From Dermatophilus congolensis (GTDB lineage Bacteria > Actinomycetota > Actinomycetes > Actinomycetales > Dermatophilaceae), in NCBI RefSeq assembly GCF_900187045.1, contig NZ_LT906453.1:1860001-1924000 (forward strand): a DNA stretch of 64,000 nt. Reading direction: 5' to 3'. Under the pieces are notes generated by a model. It was not told where the DNA came from. It saw only the letters and a program-made list of their open reading frames with translations, and made no database searches. The stretch's first letter is position 1; the number at the start of each line of letters is the position of its first letter. This document shows positions 28,539-38,858 of the stretch, piece by piece. Both the position numbers and the translations under genes were made by a program.

Positions 28539-29135
28539 ATGGGTAAGGACATTGAAATGCCGGGCACCGAACCGGCCCTCACCCTTCCCTCGGCCCCGAT
28601 CCCGGAACAGGTTTCCACCGAGGAACCGCAGTCACTTCCCACAGATGCTGGGTTCCGTGGACCCGTCGCCTGCAAAGCTGTAGGAATCACCTACCGGCAG
28701 CTGGATTACTGGGCACGCACTGGTTTGGTAGAGCCTTCAGTGCGCAGCGCCGCCGGATCTGGCAGTCAGCGTCTTTATAGCTTCAGCGACGTCCTCGTCC
28801 TCAAAGTAGTGAAAAGGCTGCTAGACACAGGGGTTTCGCTCCAGCAAATCCGGAACGCTGTCGATGCTCTTCGCCAACGCGGTATTCACGTTCTTGAGCA
28901 GGTCACCCTCATGAGTGATGGGGCCACCGTGTACGAATGCACCAGCAACGATGAGGTCATTGACCTTCTCCAAGGCGGTCAGGGTGTGTTCGGTATCGCT
29001 ATTGGTCGGGTGTGGCGTGAGGTCGAGGGTGACCTTGCTGATCTGCCGGTCGAGCGCCTCGGTGAACCGGCGGCACCAACCGAACCAGCCATTGATGAGC
29101 TCTCTGCCCGCCGCGAGGCCCGCAAAACCGGTTGA
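28539..29135 (+). CDS. MerR-family transcriptional regulator (Rv1830-like)
   Basis: 198 aa. After ~35 disordered residues comes a MerR winged helix (VACKAVGITYRQLDYWARTGLVEPSVRSAAGSGSQRLYSF), then a helical linker (LLDTGVSLQQIRNAVDALR) and a small C-terminal domain with DGATVYECTSNDEVIDLLQGGQGVFGIAIG. AGGAGG precedes the ATG. It corresponds by position to mycobacterial Rv1830. Target genes are unknown; gcvP lies downstream. Confidence 0.87.
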   Translation: MGKDIEMPGTEPALTLPSAPIPEQVSTEEPQSLPTDAGFRGPVACKAVGITYRQLDYWARTGLVEPSVRSAAGSGSQRLYSFSDVLVLKVVKRLLDTGVSLQQIRNAVDALRQRGIHVLEQVTLMSDGATVYECTSNDEVIDLLQGGQGVFGIAIGRVWREVEGDLADLPVERLGEPAAPTEPAIDELSARREARKTG

Positions 29136-29388
29136 CCCGCAGGGGCACACGTCGCTTGTGATGCAGGTAACGTGGCCTTGTGTCCATCCGCGTCTGGATC
29201 CGCAGGTGGAGACGCCAATGTTAGTGTCAAAAAAATCCCAGGGTGATCGTGGGGGCCTCGCAGGTGAGCACACGCCGTCGGTATTCGCCGATGACTCACC
29301 CACCGGTGTTCCAACGACCCGACATCGACAAACGGAGCACCGGCGCCAGTGACCGTCGGTGCACGAGTCAGCAGGCAGGAGAATTGCC

Positions 29389-32322
29389 TTGAGCACCGAT
29401 TCCAACCGCACCGGCGAGCTTTCGGCTTTCGTTGGACGCCACATCGGCCCCACGAGCACTGACGTGGAGCAGATGCTCCAGACGATCGGGGTTAGTGACC
29501 TCGATGCGCTCGTCAATGCAACGATGCCCTCACAGATCCGGTTCAACGACGTCCTTAATATCCCAGCCGCCCCATCTGAGAACGCTGTTCTCGCTGAGCT
29601 GGCTGAGAAAGCCGCCCGTAACACGGTCAAGGACTCGATGATCGGTCTGGGCTACTACGGCACGATCATGCCCAGCGTGATCCGCCGACGAGTGCTGGAA
29701 AACCCTGCCTGGTACACGGCGTATACGCCCTACCAGCCAGAGATTTCTCAGGGCCGCCTGGAGGCGCTGCTGAACTTCCAGACGATGTGCAGCGACCTCA
29801 CTGGCATCGACATCGCGAACGCATCCCTGCTTGATGAAGGAACCGCCGCAGGTGAAGCCGTGACGTTGATGCGTCGGGCCAGCAAAGCTGCCAAAGACGC
29901 GGTTGTTGTTGTCGATGCGGACCTGTTCCCGCAAACCAAGTCGGTTATCAAAACGCGTAGCTGGCCGGTAGGTATCACTGTTGTTGAGGCCGACCTCAGC
30001 GACGTCACTGATGCTGCCTCTTTGAAGGAAGCTGCCGGTGGCCACGATGTCTTCGGTGTCATCGTCCAGTACCCCGGCGCTAGTGGCCAGATCCGTGACT
30101 ACGCCGCTCTAGCTGAGGCTGTCCACGAAGGTAAAGGTCTTGTGGCTGCGGTGGCGGACCTGTTGGCGCTGACGCTGATGACGCCCCCCGGTGAGTGGGG
30201 CGCAGACATCGCGGTAGGCACCTCGCAGCGTTTCGGTGTGCCCATGCAATTTGGTGGCCCGCACGCCGGCTACATGGTGGTGCGTAAAGGCCTGGAGCGG
30301 AACATGCCTGGCCGCCTAGTCGGCACCAGCGTGGACGCTGATGGCAACCCAGCGAACCGTTTGGCTCTCCAGACTCGTGAACAGCACATCCGCCGTGAGA
30401 AAGCCACCAGCAACATCTGCACCGCGCAGGCTCTGCTGGCCATCCTTGCCTCCATGTACGCGGTTTATCACGGCCCTGCTGGGCTGAAGAAGATCGCTAC
30501 CACGGTGCATGCCCACGCCCGTGTCATCGCAGACAAACTCACTGCGGCTGGCGTAAACGTCACCACTGACCGTTTCTTCGACACCTTGACCGTTTCGGTC
30601 CCCGGTGGCGCCGGAGACATCCTGCTCAAGGCTGTGGCCCACGGCATCAACGTCTGGCGCGCCAACGACGACACGATCCTGCTCAGCTGCGATGAAACCA
30701 CCGACAGTGACACTGTCTCGCGGCTGCTGTCCGCGTTCGGGGTTAAGGTCAGCGCCGAAGAAGTCGACGAGCTCGTCTCAGGCCTGCTGCCCGAAGGGAA
30801 AGAGCTGACCGCTGCGTTGAGTCAGGAATGGGGCCAGAGTTTTGCCCGCACCTCAGCCTTCCTGACAGCAGAGGCCTTCAACACTGTCCACTCGGAGTCG
30901 CAGATGCTGCGCTACCAGCGCAAACTCTCTGACAAGGACTACGCCCTTGACCGTGGCATGATCCCGCTGGGTTCGTGCACGATGAAGCTCAACGCGGCCA
31001 CGGAAATGGAAGCCGTCACCTGGCCCGAATTCGCTAATTTGCACCCGTTTGCACCTGCGGACCAGACGCAAGGTATCCGTGAAATCATCACCGACCTGCA
31101 GCGCTGGCTGGTGGAGATCACTGGGTACGACGCATTCACTCTCCAACCGAACTCTGGTGCTGCTGGGGAGCTGGCTGCCCTTACCGCCATCCGTGACTAC
31201 CACACCTCTCGCGGTGAGGGTGAGCGCGATATCTGCCTCATCCCCTCCAGCGCACATGGCACCAACGCCGCCAGCGCAGGTATGGCCGGATTCAAGGTGG
31301 TCGTGGTCAAGAGCACTGAGGGCGGCGAGATTGACCTTGAGGATTTGCGAGCCAAGCTGGACAAGCACGCGGGCAAGGTCGCAGCGATCATGATCACCTA
31401 CCCCTCGACGCATGGTGTCTACGAGGACACGGTGACGACGTTGACAGAGCTGGTGCACGCCGAAGGCGGGCAGGTCTACATCGATGGAGCGAACATGAAC
31501 GCTCTAGTGGGTGTGGCTAAGCCTGGCCAGTTCGGTGGAGATGCAAGCCACTTGAACCTGCACAAGACGTTCGCGATTCCGCACGGTGGCGGCGGCCCTG
31601 GTGTTGGCCCGGTGGGTGTGAAGTCACACCTGGCTCCGTTCTTGCCTAACCACCCACTGGACCCCAGCGCAGGCCCGCAGACCGGTTCTGGCCCGTGTGC
31701 ATCGGCGCCTTTTGGTTCGGCTGGCGTGCTGCCGATTACATGGGCTTACATTCGCCTCATGGGCGGCCGGGGGTTGAAGCAGGCCACCTACAGTGCGGTG
31801 CTCAACGCTAACTACATTGCGGCGCGGCTGCGGGATTCGTACCCGGTGTTGTACAGCAATGACGGGATCGTGGCACACGAGTGCATTCTCGACCTGCGCA
31901 AGCTCACCCATGACAGTGGAGTGACGGTCGATGACGTGGCCAAGCGACTTATCGACTACGGCTTCCACGCCCCGACGATGTCGTTCCCGGTAGCAGGAAC
32001 GCTGATGGTGGAGCCGACTGAGTCCGAGGACAAGGAAGAGCTCGACCGTTTCTGTGACGCGATGATTGCTATCCGTGCAGAGATTCAGCAGGTCCAAGAT
32101 GGCCAGGTTGCTGTGGAGGAGAGCGTGCTGCGTAACGCTCCGCACACCGCTGCCAGCATCGCGGGGGAGTGGAATCACCCGTATAGCCGTGAGTTGGCTG
32201 TATTCCCAGGCAATGTAGACCCCGCTTCGAAGTACTGGCCTCCGGTGCGTCGTATCGATGGCGCGTTCGGTGACCGGAACTTGGTGTGCACGTGCCCGCC
32301 GATGGAGTCTTACGAGGACTGA
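29389..32322 (+). CDS. gcvP: Glycine dehydrogenase (decarboxylating), P protein
   Basis: 977-residue PLP enzyme of glycine cleavage: decarboxylates glycine and passes the aminomethyl group to GcvH. The N-terminus reads [10 protein letters not shown]; the PLP-binding Lys is about residue 726 in [18 protein letters not shown]. The TTG at 29389 is chosen over GTG 29359 because AGGAG lies seven bases upstream. No glycine riboswitch was recognised in the 250-bp leader. Confidence 0.96.
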   Translation: MSTDSNRTGELSAFVGRHIGPTSTDVEQMLQTIGVSDLDALVNATMPSQIRFNDVLNIPAAPSENAVLAELAEKAARNTVKDSMIGLGYYGTIMPSVIRRRVLENPAWYTAYTPYQPEISQGRLEALLNFQTMCSDLTGIDIANASLLDEGTAAGEAVTLMRRASKAAKDAVVVVDADLFPQTKSVIKTRSWPVGITVVEADLSDVTDAASLKEAAGGHDVFGVIVQYPGASGQIRDYAALAEAVHEGKGLVAAVADLLALTLMTPPGEWGADIAVGTSQRFGVPMQFGGPHAGYMVVRKGLERNMPGRLVGTSVDADGNPANRLALQTREQHIRREKATSNICTAQALLAILASMYAVYHGPAGLKKIATTVHAHARVIADKLTAAGVNVTTDRFFDTLTVSVPGGAGDILLKAVAHGINVWRANDDTILLSCDETTDSDTVSRLLSAFGVKVSAEEVDELVSGLLPEGKELTAALSQEWGQSFARTSAFLTAEAFNTVHSESQMLRYQRKLSDKDYALDRGMIPLGSCTMKLNAATEMEAVTWPEFANLHPFAPADQTQGIREIITDLQRWLVEITGYDAFTLQPNSGAAGELAALTAIRDYHTSRGEGERDICLIPSSAHGTNAASAGMAGFKVVVVKSTEGGEIDLEDLRAKLDKHAGKVAAIMITYPSTHGVYEDTVTTLTELVHAEGGQVYIDGANMNALVGVAKPGQFGGDASHLNLHKTFAIPHGGGGPGVGPVGVKSHLAPFLPNHPLDPSAGPQTGSGPCASAPFGSAGVLPITWAYIRLMGGRGLKQATYSAVLNANYIAARLRDSYPVLYSNDGIVAHECILDLRKLTHDSGVTVDDVAKRLIDYGFHAPTMSFPVAGTLMVEPTESEDKEELDRFCDAMIAIRAEIQQVQDGQVAVEESVLRNAPHTAASIAGEWNHPYSRELAVFPGNVDPASKYWPPVRRIDGAFGDRNLVCTCPPMESYED

Positions 32323-32336
32323 GGTTGAGGTGGTGT

Positions 32337-32360
32337 GGTGGAGGTTGAGAAACCTCCACC
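32337..32360. terminator. First hairpin after gcvP
   Basis: 10-bp perfect stem (32337-32346 with 32351-32360) and a GAGA loop, 14 bp after the stop. Confidence 0.65.
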
Positions 32361-32390
32361 CCCAATCCTGTCTCACTTTCCGAGACGCAT

Positions 32391-32442
32391 GTATGGGGCT
32401 TGGTCGAAGCGTTCTTATTGACGCTCCCGCCAAGCCCCATAC
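32391..32442. terminator. Second hairpin after gcvP
   Basis: 13-bp outer stem (32391-32403 with 32430-32442) plus an inner AGCGT/ACGCT stem. Together with the preceding hairpin it isolates gcvP from the next gene. Confidence 0.65.
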
Positions 32443-32596
32443 GCGTTATGCGCACTAAGGATGCGAGCGCGCACTCACAGGTGGTAGGCGCCAGAATGCA
32501 TGCGTTCCCCTGGGTGCGCCGTAGCGATAACAGCAGGTGCTGCCGGTAGCGTGCGGTGTGTCTGTGTCACCCCCGCTGGAGGAGGCTCTGAGCCGT

Positions 32597-34294
32597 ATGG
32601 GTCGTGAGATTACGTCACCGGAGTGGGACTTTTCTTTACCAGGCAGGTTTCGCTCCAAGGTGCAGCTTGACCTGGATGTTTTCGAAAAACTTTTATCCGG
32701 AACAGATTTCGCTGCAGAAACCCCCATGACTGGGGTTGAGCTCGAACTGGACCTCATCGACGCCAACGGTCAAGCCGTGTTCGACAACCTCGCTGTCATC
32801 GACGCCACTGAGGGGATCGATGTCGTACCTGAACTAGCCCGGTTCAATGTGGAGGTCAATGCCGAACCCCGCCTGTTAGATGGGGATGCGCTCCACCGGC
32901 TCCGAGCTGAGCTGCGGGCCTCCATGGGAGAGGTGAACCGGGCAGCAGCCACGATAGGTGCCAGTGTGCTGCCCATCGGTCTGCTTCCTACGCTGACTAC
33001 CGAAGAGTTAGCGGGGGAGTGGATGACCGAATCTAGCCGGTTCCAGGCGTTGAATGATGCGATCATCCGCGCCCGAGGCGAAGACGTGGTTTTGGACATC
33101 ACGGGCCCTTCCCACGAGCGCCTGCATATGGGGTGGCCCACTGTTGCTCCTGAGGGGGCGTGCACGTCGTTTCAGTTGCACACTCAGGTGACGCCGCGTG
33201 ACTTCGCGCGGGCATGGAACTCAGCGCAGGCGATTGCTGGTGCTCAGGTGGCGATTGGGGCGAATTCGCCGTATTTCTTCGGCACGGAGATTTGGCAAGA
33301 GGGGCGGGTGCCGGTTTTCACGCAGGCGGTGGATACACGGCCTGCGGAGTTGGTGAACCAGGGCGTGAATCCGCGCGTGCACTTTGGTGATAACTGGATT
33401 ACCTCGATCTTTGATCTGCTCGAGGCGAATGTGCGCTATTTCCCGCCGCTGCTGCCAGAGATGAGCGATGAGGATCCAGAAGCGGTGTTGGCTGCTGGGG
33501 GAGTTCCGCAGTTGGAGGAGTTAATGCTCCACAACGGCACTATTTATCGCTGGAACCGTCCCATCTATGACACCGCTGGGGGAGTTCCGCAGTTGGAGGA
33601 GTTAATGCTCCACAACGGCACTATTTATCGCTGGAACCGTCCCATCTATGACACCGCTGGGGGAGTTCCGCATCTGCGTGTGGAGAATCGGGTACTGCCG
33701 GCTGGACCGACTGCTGCTGACATGGTCGCTAATGCTGCGTTTTTCTTCGGGGCTACCCGGTTTTTCTCTCGGCAGACTCGTCCTATTTGGAGCAAGTTGT
33801 CTTTCACTGCCGCGGAGACGAATTTTTTGCGCGGTGCGCGGGATGGTTTTGATGCGCAGATGTTTTGGCCAGGTATTGGGCGGGTGACACCTGATCAGCT
33901 TGTGCTTGATGTGCTGTTGCCTGTCGCGGAGGCGGGTCTGCGTGGCTTGGGGGCAGATCAGGATGCTATCGACCTGTATTTGGGGGTGATTGAGGGGCGC
34001 TGTTTGTCGCGCACGAATGGGGCGGTGTGGCAGGTGCAGGCAGTGAAGGCTTTCGAGTCTCGTGGGCAGTCTCGTGCTGAGGCATTGCGGTCTATGACGT
34101 TGCAGTATCAGGCCAATGCGCGCACGGGTGAACCGGTGCATACGTGGGACATCCCTCACAGTGGGGGAGTGCTGCCACCGATGGATAGCTTGGCCGATCA
34201 GGGTGCTGAGATGCCCAGTTCCGGTGGGAGCAGTCGACGCAGGGAAGGTCCGGTTGTCGCGCATGCTGTGCCTGGGCCGGTAAAACCGGAGTGA
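32597..34294 (+). CDS. Glutamate-cysteine ligase family protein with internal duplication
   Basis: ATP-dependent carboxylate-amine ligase family (GCS2-like), 565 aa from the ATG at 32597 with GGAGGAGG eleven bases upstream. Family segments include MTGVELELDLID, FNVEVNAEPR, GACTSFQLHTQV, IGANSPYFFG and VENRVLPAGPTAADMVANAAFFFG. Residues 300-326 and 327-353 are identical: an 81-bp exact in-frame tandem repeat inserts a second copy of a block rich in conserved residues (LHNGTIYRWNRPIYD). Relatives are about 500 residues. Substrate is unknown, since mycothiol rather than glutathione is usual in this group. The duplication may impair activity. Confidence 0.82.
   Translation: MGREITSPEWDFSLPGRFRSKVQLDLDVFEKLLSGTDFAAETPMTGVELELDLIDANGQAVFDNLAVIDATEGIDVVPELARFNVEVNAEPRLLDGDALHRLRAELRASMGEVNRAAATIGASVLPIGLLPTLTTEELAGEWMTESSRFQALNDAIIRARGEDVVLDITGPSHERLHMGWPTVAPEGACTSFQLHTQVTPRDFARAWNSAQAIAGAQVAIGANSPYFFGTEIWQEGRVPVFTQAVDTRPAELVNQGVNPRVHFGDNWITSIFDLLEANVRYFPPLLPEMSDEDPEAVLAAGGVPQLEELMLHNGTIYRWNRPIYDTAGGVPQLEELMLHNGTIYRWNRPIYDTAGGVPHLRVENRVLPAGPTAADMVANAAFFFGATRFFSRQTRPIWSKLSFTAAETNFLRGARDGFDAQMFWPGIGRVTPDQLVLDVLLPVAEAGLRGLGADQDAIDLYLGVIEGRCLSRTNGAVWQVQAVKAFESRGQSRAEALRSMTLQYQANARTGEPVHTWDIPHSGGVLPPMDSLADQGAEMPSSGGSSRRREGPVVAHAVPGPVKPE
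33494..33672. repeat. 81-bp exact tandem duplication plus 17-bp partial third copy
   Basis: Copies 33494-33574 and 33575-33655 are identical; GCTGGGGGAGTTCCGCA recurs at 33656-33672. The period of 81 is a multiple of three, so the frame is kept. The 17-bp repeat probably pre-existed at both ends of the unit and served for slippage or unequal recombination. Confidence 0.95.
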
Positions 34295-34350
34295 TTGGCG
34301 TACTAGGCTCGAGTTGACCGACGTCCATCAAGCCCGAAAGTGGTTCGTTC

Positions 34351-35568
34351 ATGTCAGACACCGCTGCGTCCGTGAAACGTGTGGCTCTGCTCACCGCCGG
34401 GGGATTTGCTCCCTGCTTGTCTTCTGCTGTCGGTGGCCTCATCGAGAAGTATTCGAAGGTGGCTCCCGATGTTGAGATCATCGCGTACAAGCACGGCTAT
34501 CAGGGCCTGCTCAGTGGCGACTTCTACACCATCACTGACCAGGTGCGTCAGAACGCACACCTGCTACACGGTTTCGGTGGTTCCCCGATCGGGAACTCTC
34601 GTGTGAAGTTGACCAACACAGCTGACCTCGTCAAGCGTGGGCTGGTTCCTGAGGGTGTGGATCCGCTGGACTTCGCAGCCAAGCGCCTGACCGAAGATGG
34701 CGTGGATGTGCTGCACACCATTGGTGGCGACGACACCAACACCACGGCAGCGGACCTGGCTGCGCACCTGGCCTCCAATGACTACCCGCTGACAGTGGTG
34801 GGCCTGCCCAAGACCATCGACAACGACATCGTCCCGGTCCGCCAGTCCCTGGGTGCCGACACTGCGGCGCAGTACGGTGCTCAGTTCGCTGCCAATGTTG
34901 TTGGCGAACACAATGCCAACGCGCGCATGCTCATCATTCACGAAGTGATGGGGCGTAACTGTGGCTGGCTAACCGGCGCAACTGCACGCAAATACCGTGA
35001 CTGGCTCGACACGCGCCAGTGGCTTCCGGAAATTGGGTTGGACCGCCGTGCGTGGGATATTCACGGCGTCTACGTGCCTGAGGCTCACATTGACATCGAG
35101 GCCGAGGCAACCCGCCTTAAGGCCGTCATGGATGAGGTGGGCTGCGTTAACTTGTTCATCTCTGAAGGCGCCGGTGTTGAGGACATCGTGGCCCGCATGG
35201 AGGCTGAAGGAACAGATGTGCCTCGGGACGCATTCGGTCACGTGCGCTTGGCTGAAATCAACCCAGGGGCATGGTTCGGTAAGCAGTTCGCTGCGCTACT
35301 GGGTGCAGAGAAGGTTCTAGTGCAGAAGTCTGGCTACTTTGCCCGCTCCGCTGCAGCCAACGAATATGACCTTGAACTCATCGCTTCCATGACCGACCTA
35401 GCTGTCGGCAAAGCTTTGGCTGGCGTTCCGGGAGTTATTGGCCACGACGAAGAGAAAAATAACGAATTGCGGGCGATCGAATTTGACCGCATCAAGGGCC
35501 ACAAAGCCTTCGACGTGACCCAGGATTGGTACGTAGAAATGCTCGACCAAATTGGCCAGAAGCGCTGA
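34351..35568 (+). CDS. pfp: PPi-dependent 6-phosphofructokinase
   Basis: 405-residue glycolytic enzyme that phosphorylates fructose 6-phosphate reversibly, using pyrophosphate. GGDDTNT (125-131), with Asp where ATP-dependent enzymes have Gly, and PKTIDND (153-159) with Lys indicate PPi use. GGFAPCLSSAVGGL starts the fold. Monocistronic, with a strong terminator after it. PPi formed by Apt, aminoacyl-tRNA synthetases and others could be its substrate. Confidence 0.93.
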   Translation: MSDTAASVKRVALLTAGGFAPCLSSAVGGLIEKYSKVAPDVEIIAYKHGYQGLLSGDFYTITDQVRQNAHLLHGFGGSPIGNSRVKLTNTADLVKRGLVPEGVDPLDFAAKRLTEDGVDVLHTIGGDDTNTTAADLAAHLASNDYPLTVVGLPKTIDNDIVPVRQSLGADTAAQYGAQFAANVVGEHNANARMLIIHEVMGRNCGWLTGATARKYRDWLDTRQWLPEIGLDRRAWDIHGVYVPEAHIDIEAEATRLKAVMDEVGCVNLFISEGAGVEDIVARMEAEGTDVPRDAFGHVRLAEINPGAWFGKQFAALLGAEKVLVQKSGYFARSAAANEYDLELIASMTDLAVGKALAGVPGVIGHDEEKNNELRAIEFDRIKGHKAFDVTQDWYVEMLDQIGQKR

Positions 35569-35588
35569 CATTTAATCTTTTTCATGCT

Positions 35589-35619
35589 GAACCCCGCCTC
35601 GCTAAGCGAGGCGGGGTTC
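35589..35619. terminator. Terminator after pfp
   Basis: Perfect 14-bp GC-rich stem (35589-35602 with 35606-35619) and a 3-base loop. Confidence 0.8.
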
Positions 35620-35797
35620 ACTGCTGCATCGACCCCATTTGCGTAACAAGCAGGGGTTTTATGACACGAAATGATTACGGCGTCACCTCAGATGCAGGCA
35701 GATGCGGACGACTGGTAGGCGGACCCGCCAAGATCCAAAGCCTTTTCCAGCACGGCCGCACGATCGGCTGTGAAACGCATACTGAGGAGAATCCATC

Positions 35798-37798
35798 GTG
35801 CGAATCCGGCACCTATCTGTCGCAACCGCTATAGCTTTATTGGCCCCCATGGTAACAGTGGTATCGCCTGGCATTTTTGATGCTTCGGCTGACCCAATTC
35901 CTGTGTCTACAGAGAAAACTGAAGTCGCTCTTCAAGCCCCAGAGGCCACCGCCGGTGATGGAAAAACGTTGACCACCCGCGATAAGAAACTGGCCCAAGA
36001 GCAAGCTGCAACGGCCGAGCTGTCTCCCGCAGCAAAGAAAAACCCCAACGTGCTGGAAATCTCCCCGGAACAGAAAGTTCCCGCCCCACTGACAATCATG
36101 GGTGTGACGTGGAAAGCCGGAACCGGCACCGACGTTGTCGTCCAGTACCGCCTGCGCACTACAGCAGGATGGGGCGAATGGAAAGCAGTCGAAGCCGAAT
36201 CCGGTGAAGAAAAAGCCGACCCCAACGCCACCTCCACCCGCGCCGGAAGTGACCCCATCGTGGTCACCGAAGCCACCCACGCCCAAGTGCGCACCCTCGG
36301 CCCTGCCGGGCAAGACACCGTCGATGCCAAACTCAGCCTCATCGACCCCAACGAATCGCCTGCCGACTCCACCGTAGGAACAGTGGCTCCCGGTAGCGCC
36401 GCAGCGGCAGTGAACCGCCCCTGGATCAACTCCCGCGCAGCCTGGGGTGCCGATGAATCCCTACGCCGCAACTCGCCCAGCTACGGCGTCGTCCGCGGTG
36501 CAGTGATCCACCACACTGAAGGAACCAACAACTACACCCAATCCCAGGTACCCGGGATCCTCCGCGGCATCTACGCCTTCCACGTCAAAGACCGCGGCTG
36601 GAGCGACATCGGCTACAACTTCCTCGTCGACAAATGGGGACGCATCTGGGAAGGCCGAGCGGGCGGCACCAGCAGCGCTGTCATCGGCGCGCACGCCTAC
36701 GGCACCAATAGCGTCACCACCGGCATCTCCGTGATGGGTAGCTACAGCCGCACACCTATCTCGAACGCAGCCGTTAACGCAGTGGATCGGGTAATCGCCT
36801 GGAAAGCATCCATCCATGGTTTCAACCCGCAAGGAACCCAGAACATCTACGGGCGCACCTACCCAGCAATCGTTGGGCACCGTGATGTCGGCTCTACCGA
36901 ATGCCCCGGAGACTACTTCTACGCACGGCTGCCACAAATGCGCCGCGACATTGCCCGCATGGTCCGCAATGGAGGCGGCAGCAACGGAGTCCCCGGAGGC
37001 GTCTCCCGCCCTCCGGCACCAGCTCCAGCGCCGGCACCAGCTCCCGAGCCACCGGTATCAACCCCAGGCAACCAGTCCGTGGGAGCCGCTGACGTCATCA
37101 TGCGCGGCACCTCAAACGCCCTGTTCGCCTCGGCCTACACCGGCAATGACTTGGCCTTCGCCCGCAAGATCCACAGCGGCAACTTCGCCTCCTACAGCAG
37201 CGTCCTGACCGCTGGGGACCTCAACCGCGACAGCCGCGGCGACGTCCTCGGCGTGGACCACAAAGGCCGGATGTACCTGTTCCCTGGCAAGAGCGACGGC
37301 ACCTTGGCCAATGGCCGCCAGGTCGGGCACGGCTGGGGCGCGATGCGCTCACTAACCGCCGGAGCCGACTTCAACGGTGACCGAATCCCCGACATGCTCG
37401 CCACCAACCGCAGCGGAAGGCTCTACCTCTACCCAGGTAAAGGCAACGGCACCTTCCACCGCGCCCGCCCAATCGGGTCAGGCTGGCACACGTTCAAACA
37501 AATCATGAACATGGGCGACTGGAGCGGCGACGGAAAAACAGACGTCATCGGCGTCCGTAACGACGGCCGTGCCTTCCTGTACACCGGCACCGGCAAAGGA
37601 AAGTTCAACAGCGGAGCCATCCCGCTAAGCGGCTACTACGGGGCCATGCGCTCCTTGACCCCGCTGGTTGGCAAAGCAGCCTTCGTCGGAGTAGACCAAG
37701 ATGGCATCGGGTTCCTCGTCAAGAAAAACGGTGCCAGAGGAACCAGTATCAACATCACCACCCCCAACTTCATTGGGCTGACCGTCTACAGCGGCTAA
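35798..37798 (+). CDS. Secreted PGRP-type amidase with VCBS/FG-GAP repeats
   Basis: 666-residue cell-wall hydrolase predicted to cut the N-acetylmuramoyl-L-alanine bond. Signal peptide at 1-32 (LSVATAIALLAPMVTVVSPG). The central PGRP/amidase_2 domain has zinc ligands His238/239 (VIHHTEG), His361 (GHRDV) and Cys369 (STECPGD). A Pro/Ala linker (about 400-425) leads to repeats of the LTAGDLNRDSRGDVLGVD and GADFNGDRIPDMLA type that form a beta-propeller and often bind surface ligands. GTG start with AGGAG seven bases upstream. Confidence 0.92.
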   Translation: MRIRHLSVATAIALLAPMVTVVSPGIFDASADPIPVSTEKTEVALQAPEATAGDGKTLTTRDKKLAQEQAATAELSPAAKKNPNVLEISPEQKVPAPLTIMGVTWKAGTGTDVVVQYRLRTTAGWGEWKAVEAESGEEKADPNATSTRAGSDPIVVTEATHAQVRTLGPAGQDTVDAKLSLIDPNESPADSTVGTVAPGSAAAAVNRPWINSRAAWGADESLRRNSPSYGVVRGAVIHHTEGTNNYTQSQVPGILRGIYAFHVKDRGWSDIGYNFLVDKWGRIWEGRAGGTSSAVIGAHAYGTNSVTTGISVMGSYSRTPISNAAVNAVDRVIAWKASIHGFNPQGTQNIYGRTYPAIVGHRDVGSTECPGDYFYARLPQMRRDIARMVRNGGGSNGVPGGVSRPPAPAPAPAPAPEPPVSTPGNQSVGAADVIMRGTSNALFASAYTGNDLAFARKIHSGNFASYSSVLTAGDLNRDSRGDVLGVDHKGRMYLFPGKSDGTLANGRQVGHGWGAMRSLTAGADFNGDRIPDMLATNRSGRLYLYPGKGNGTFHRARPIGSGWHTFKQIMNMGDWSGDGKTDVIGVRNDGRAFLYTGTGKGKFNSGAIPLSGYYGAMRSLTPLVGKAAFVGVDQDGIGFLVKKNGARGTSINITTPNFIGLTVYSG

Positions 37799-37858
37799 CC
37801 GCGACACGAACTCCGGTACGCCTCACCTTCCTTGCAGGGCCGAACGCACGAGCCGAAC

Positions 37859-38827
37859 ATGTTTTTCATGAACAGCTCGGCGTCCGGCCCTGCCCCACAC
37901 CCAGGAACAGCCGTGGACCTCACTAAATTCGCATGGCTATCCATCGCCGCCGCGCTGGGCACAATGGCCCTGAAAATCGTGGCCTGGTGGATGACCGGCT
38001 CAGTCGGTCTGCTCTCCGACGCCCTCGAATCATCAGTCAACCTCGTCGCCGCGATCATCGCACTCATCAGCTTGCGCGCCGCTGCGATGCCCGCCGACGC
38101 TAACCACCATTACGGCCACTCCAAAGCTGAATACTTCTCCGCAGCTGTCGAAGGCATCATGATCTTCGTTGCCGCCACAGCTATCTGCTTCACCGCTATC
38201 CAGCGCCTACTTGACCCCAAACCCCTAGACAACGTTGGCCCCGCACTAGCTATCTCCCTGGTGGCAGGGGTACTCAACGGCGCCGTAGCTCTCGTGCTTA
38301 TCCGCGCCGGTAAAACTCACCGATCGTTGACTCTCACCGCTGACGGCCGCCATCTCATGACCGATGTTTGGACCTCCATCGGAGTCGTTGTCGGCGTAGC
38401 CCTGGTGCTTATCACCGGCTGGGAAATCCTCGACCCCATCGTGGCCCTCGCCGTTGGCATCAACATCATCATCACCGGCTGGAAACTCATCAAAGAGTCC
38501 ATCGACGGCCTCATGGACGTTTCCTGGCCCAAAGAAGAAAACACCCGCCTGGCCGAAATCGTTGCTGGCCTCACCCCCGAACCCACCGCCGCCCACGCCC
38601 TACGCACCCGCGAGAGCGGACAGCAGCGCTTCACCTCCATGCACCTGCTCGTTCCGGGCACCTGGACCGTAAAACGCTCACACGACCTCGCCGAAGAAAT
38701 CGAAAAAGCAATCCGCGCTGAGTTCGGTGAAGTGAGCATCTCCATCCACATCGAACCCAGCGAAGATCCCCGCTCATACGACGACTACGAACACGAAGTA
38801 GCCATCCCCACAGAGCCGACGCCCTGA
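37859..38827 (+). CDS. Cation diffusion facilitator transporter
   Basis: 322-residue (from ATG 37859; TTG 37832 possible) CDF-family efflux protein exchanging divalent metal (Zn, Fe, Co or similar) for protons. Six membrane segments between about 25 and 220; metal-site signatures LLSDALESSVN and HHYGHSKAEYFSA (His and Asp of TM2/TM5) and LMTDVWTSIGV. The cytoplasmic C-terminal domain (about 225-310) carries GQQRFTSMHLLVPGTW. The metal cannot be decided from sequence. A hairpin overlaps its stop. Confidence 0.9.
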   Translation: MFFMNSSASGPAPHPGTAVDLTKFAWLSIAAALGTMALKIVAWWMTGSVGLLSDALESSVNLVAAIIALISLRAAAMPADANHHYGHSKAEYFSAAVEGIMIFVAATAICFTAIQRLLDPKPLDNVGPALAISLVAGVLNGAVALVLIRAGKTHRSLTLTADGRHLMTDVWTSIGVVVGVALVLITGWEILDPIVALAVGINIIITGWKLIKESIDGLMDVSWPKEENTRLAEIVAGLTPEPTAAHALRTRESGQQRFTSMHLLVPGTWTVKRSHDLAEEIEKAIRAEFGEVSISIHIEPSEDPRSYDDYEHEVAIPTEPTP

Positions 38828-38847
38828 CCGGCCACACGCCGGCCAGG
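38821..38847. terminator. Hairpin between convergent CDF and Hsp70-like genes
   Basis: 11-bp stem with one mismatch (38821-38831 with 38837-38847) and a CACAC loop, overlapping the CDF stop codon. Confidence 0.55.
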
Positions 38848-38858
38848 GCGCCTAGGTG

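Noticed and set aside
29136-29388. Glycine riboswitch before gcvP
   Set aside because: None of the conserved aptamer cores could be recognised, and the gap also lacks a clear terminator hairpin near the start.
35620-35797. c-di-AMP (ydaO) riboswitch before the secreted amidase
   Set aside because: Cell-wall hydrolase genes often have one, but the conserved core could not be identified here.
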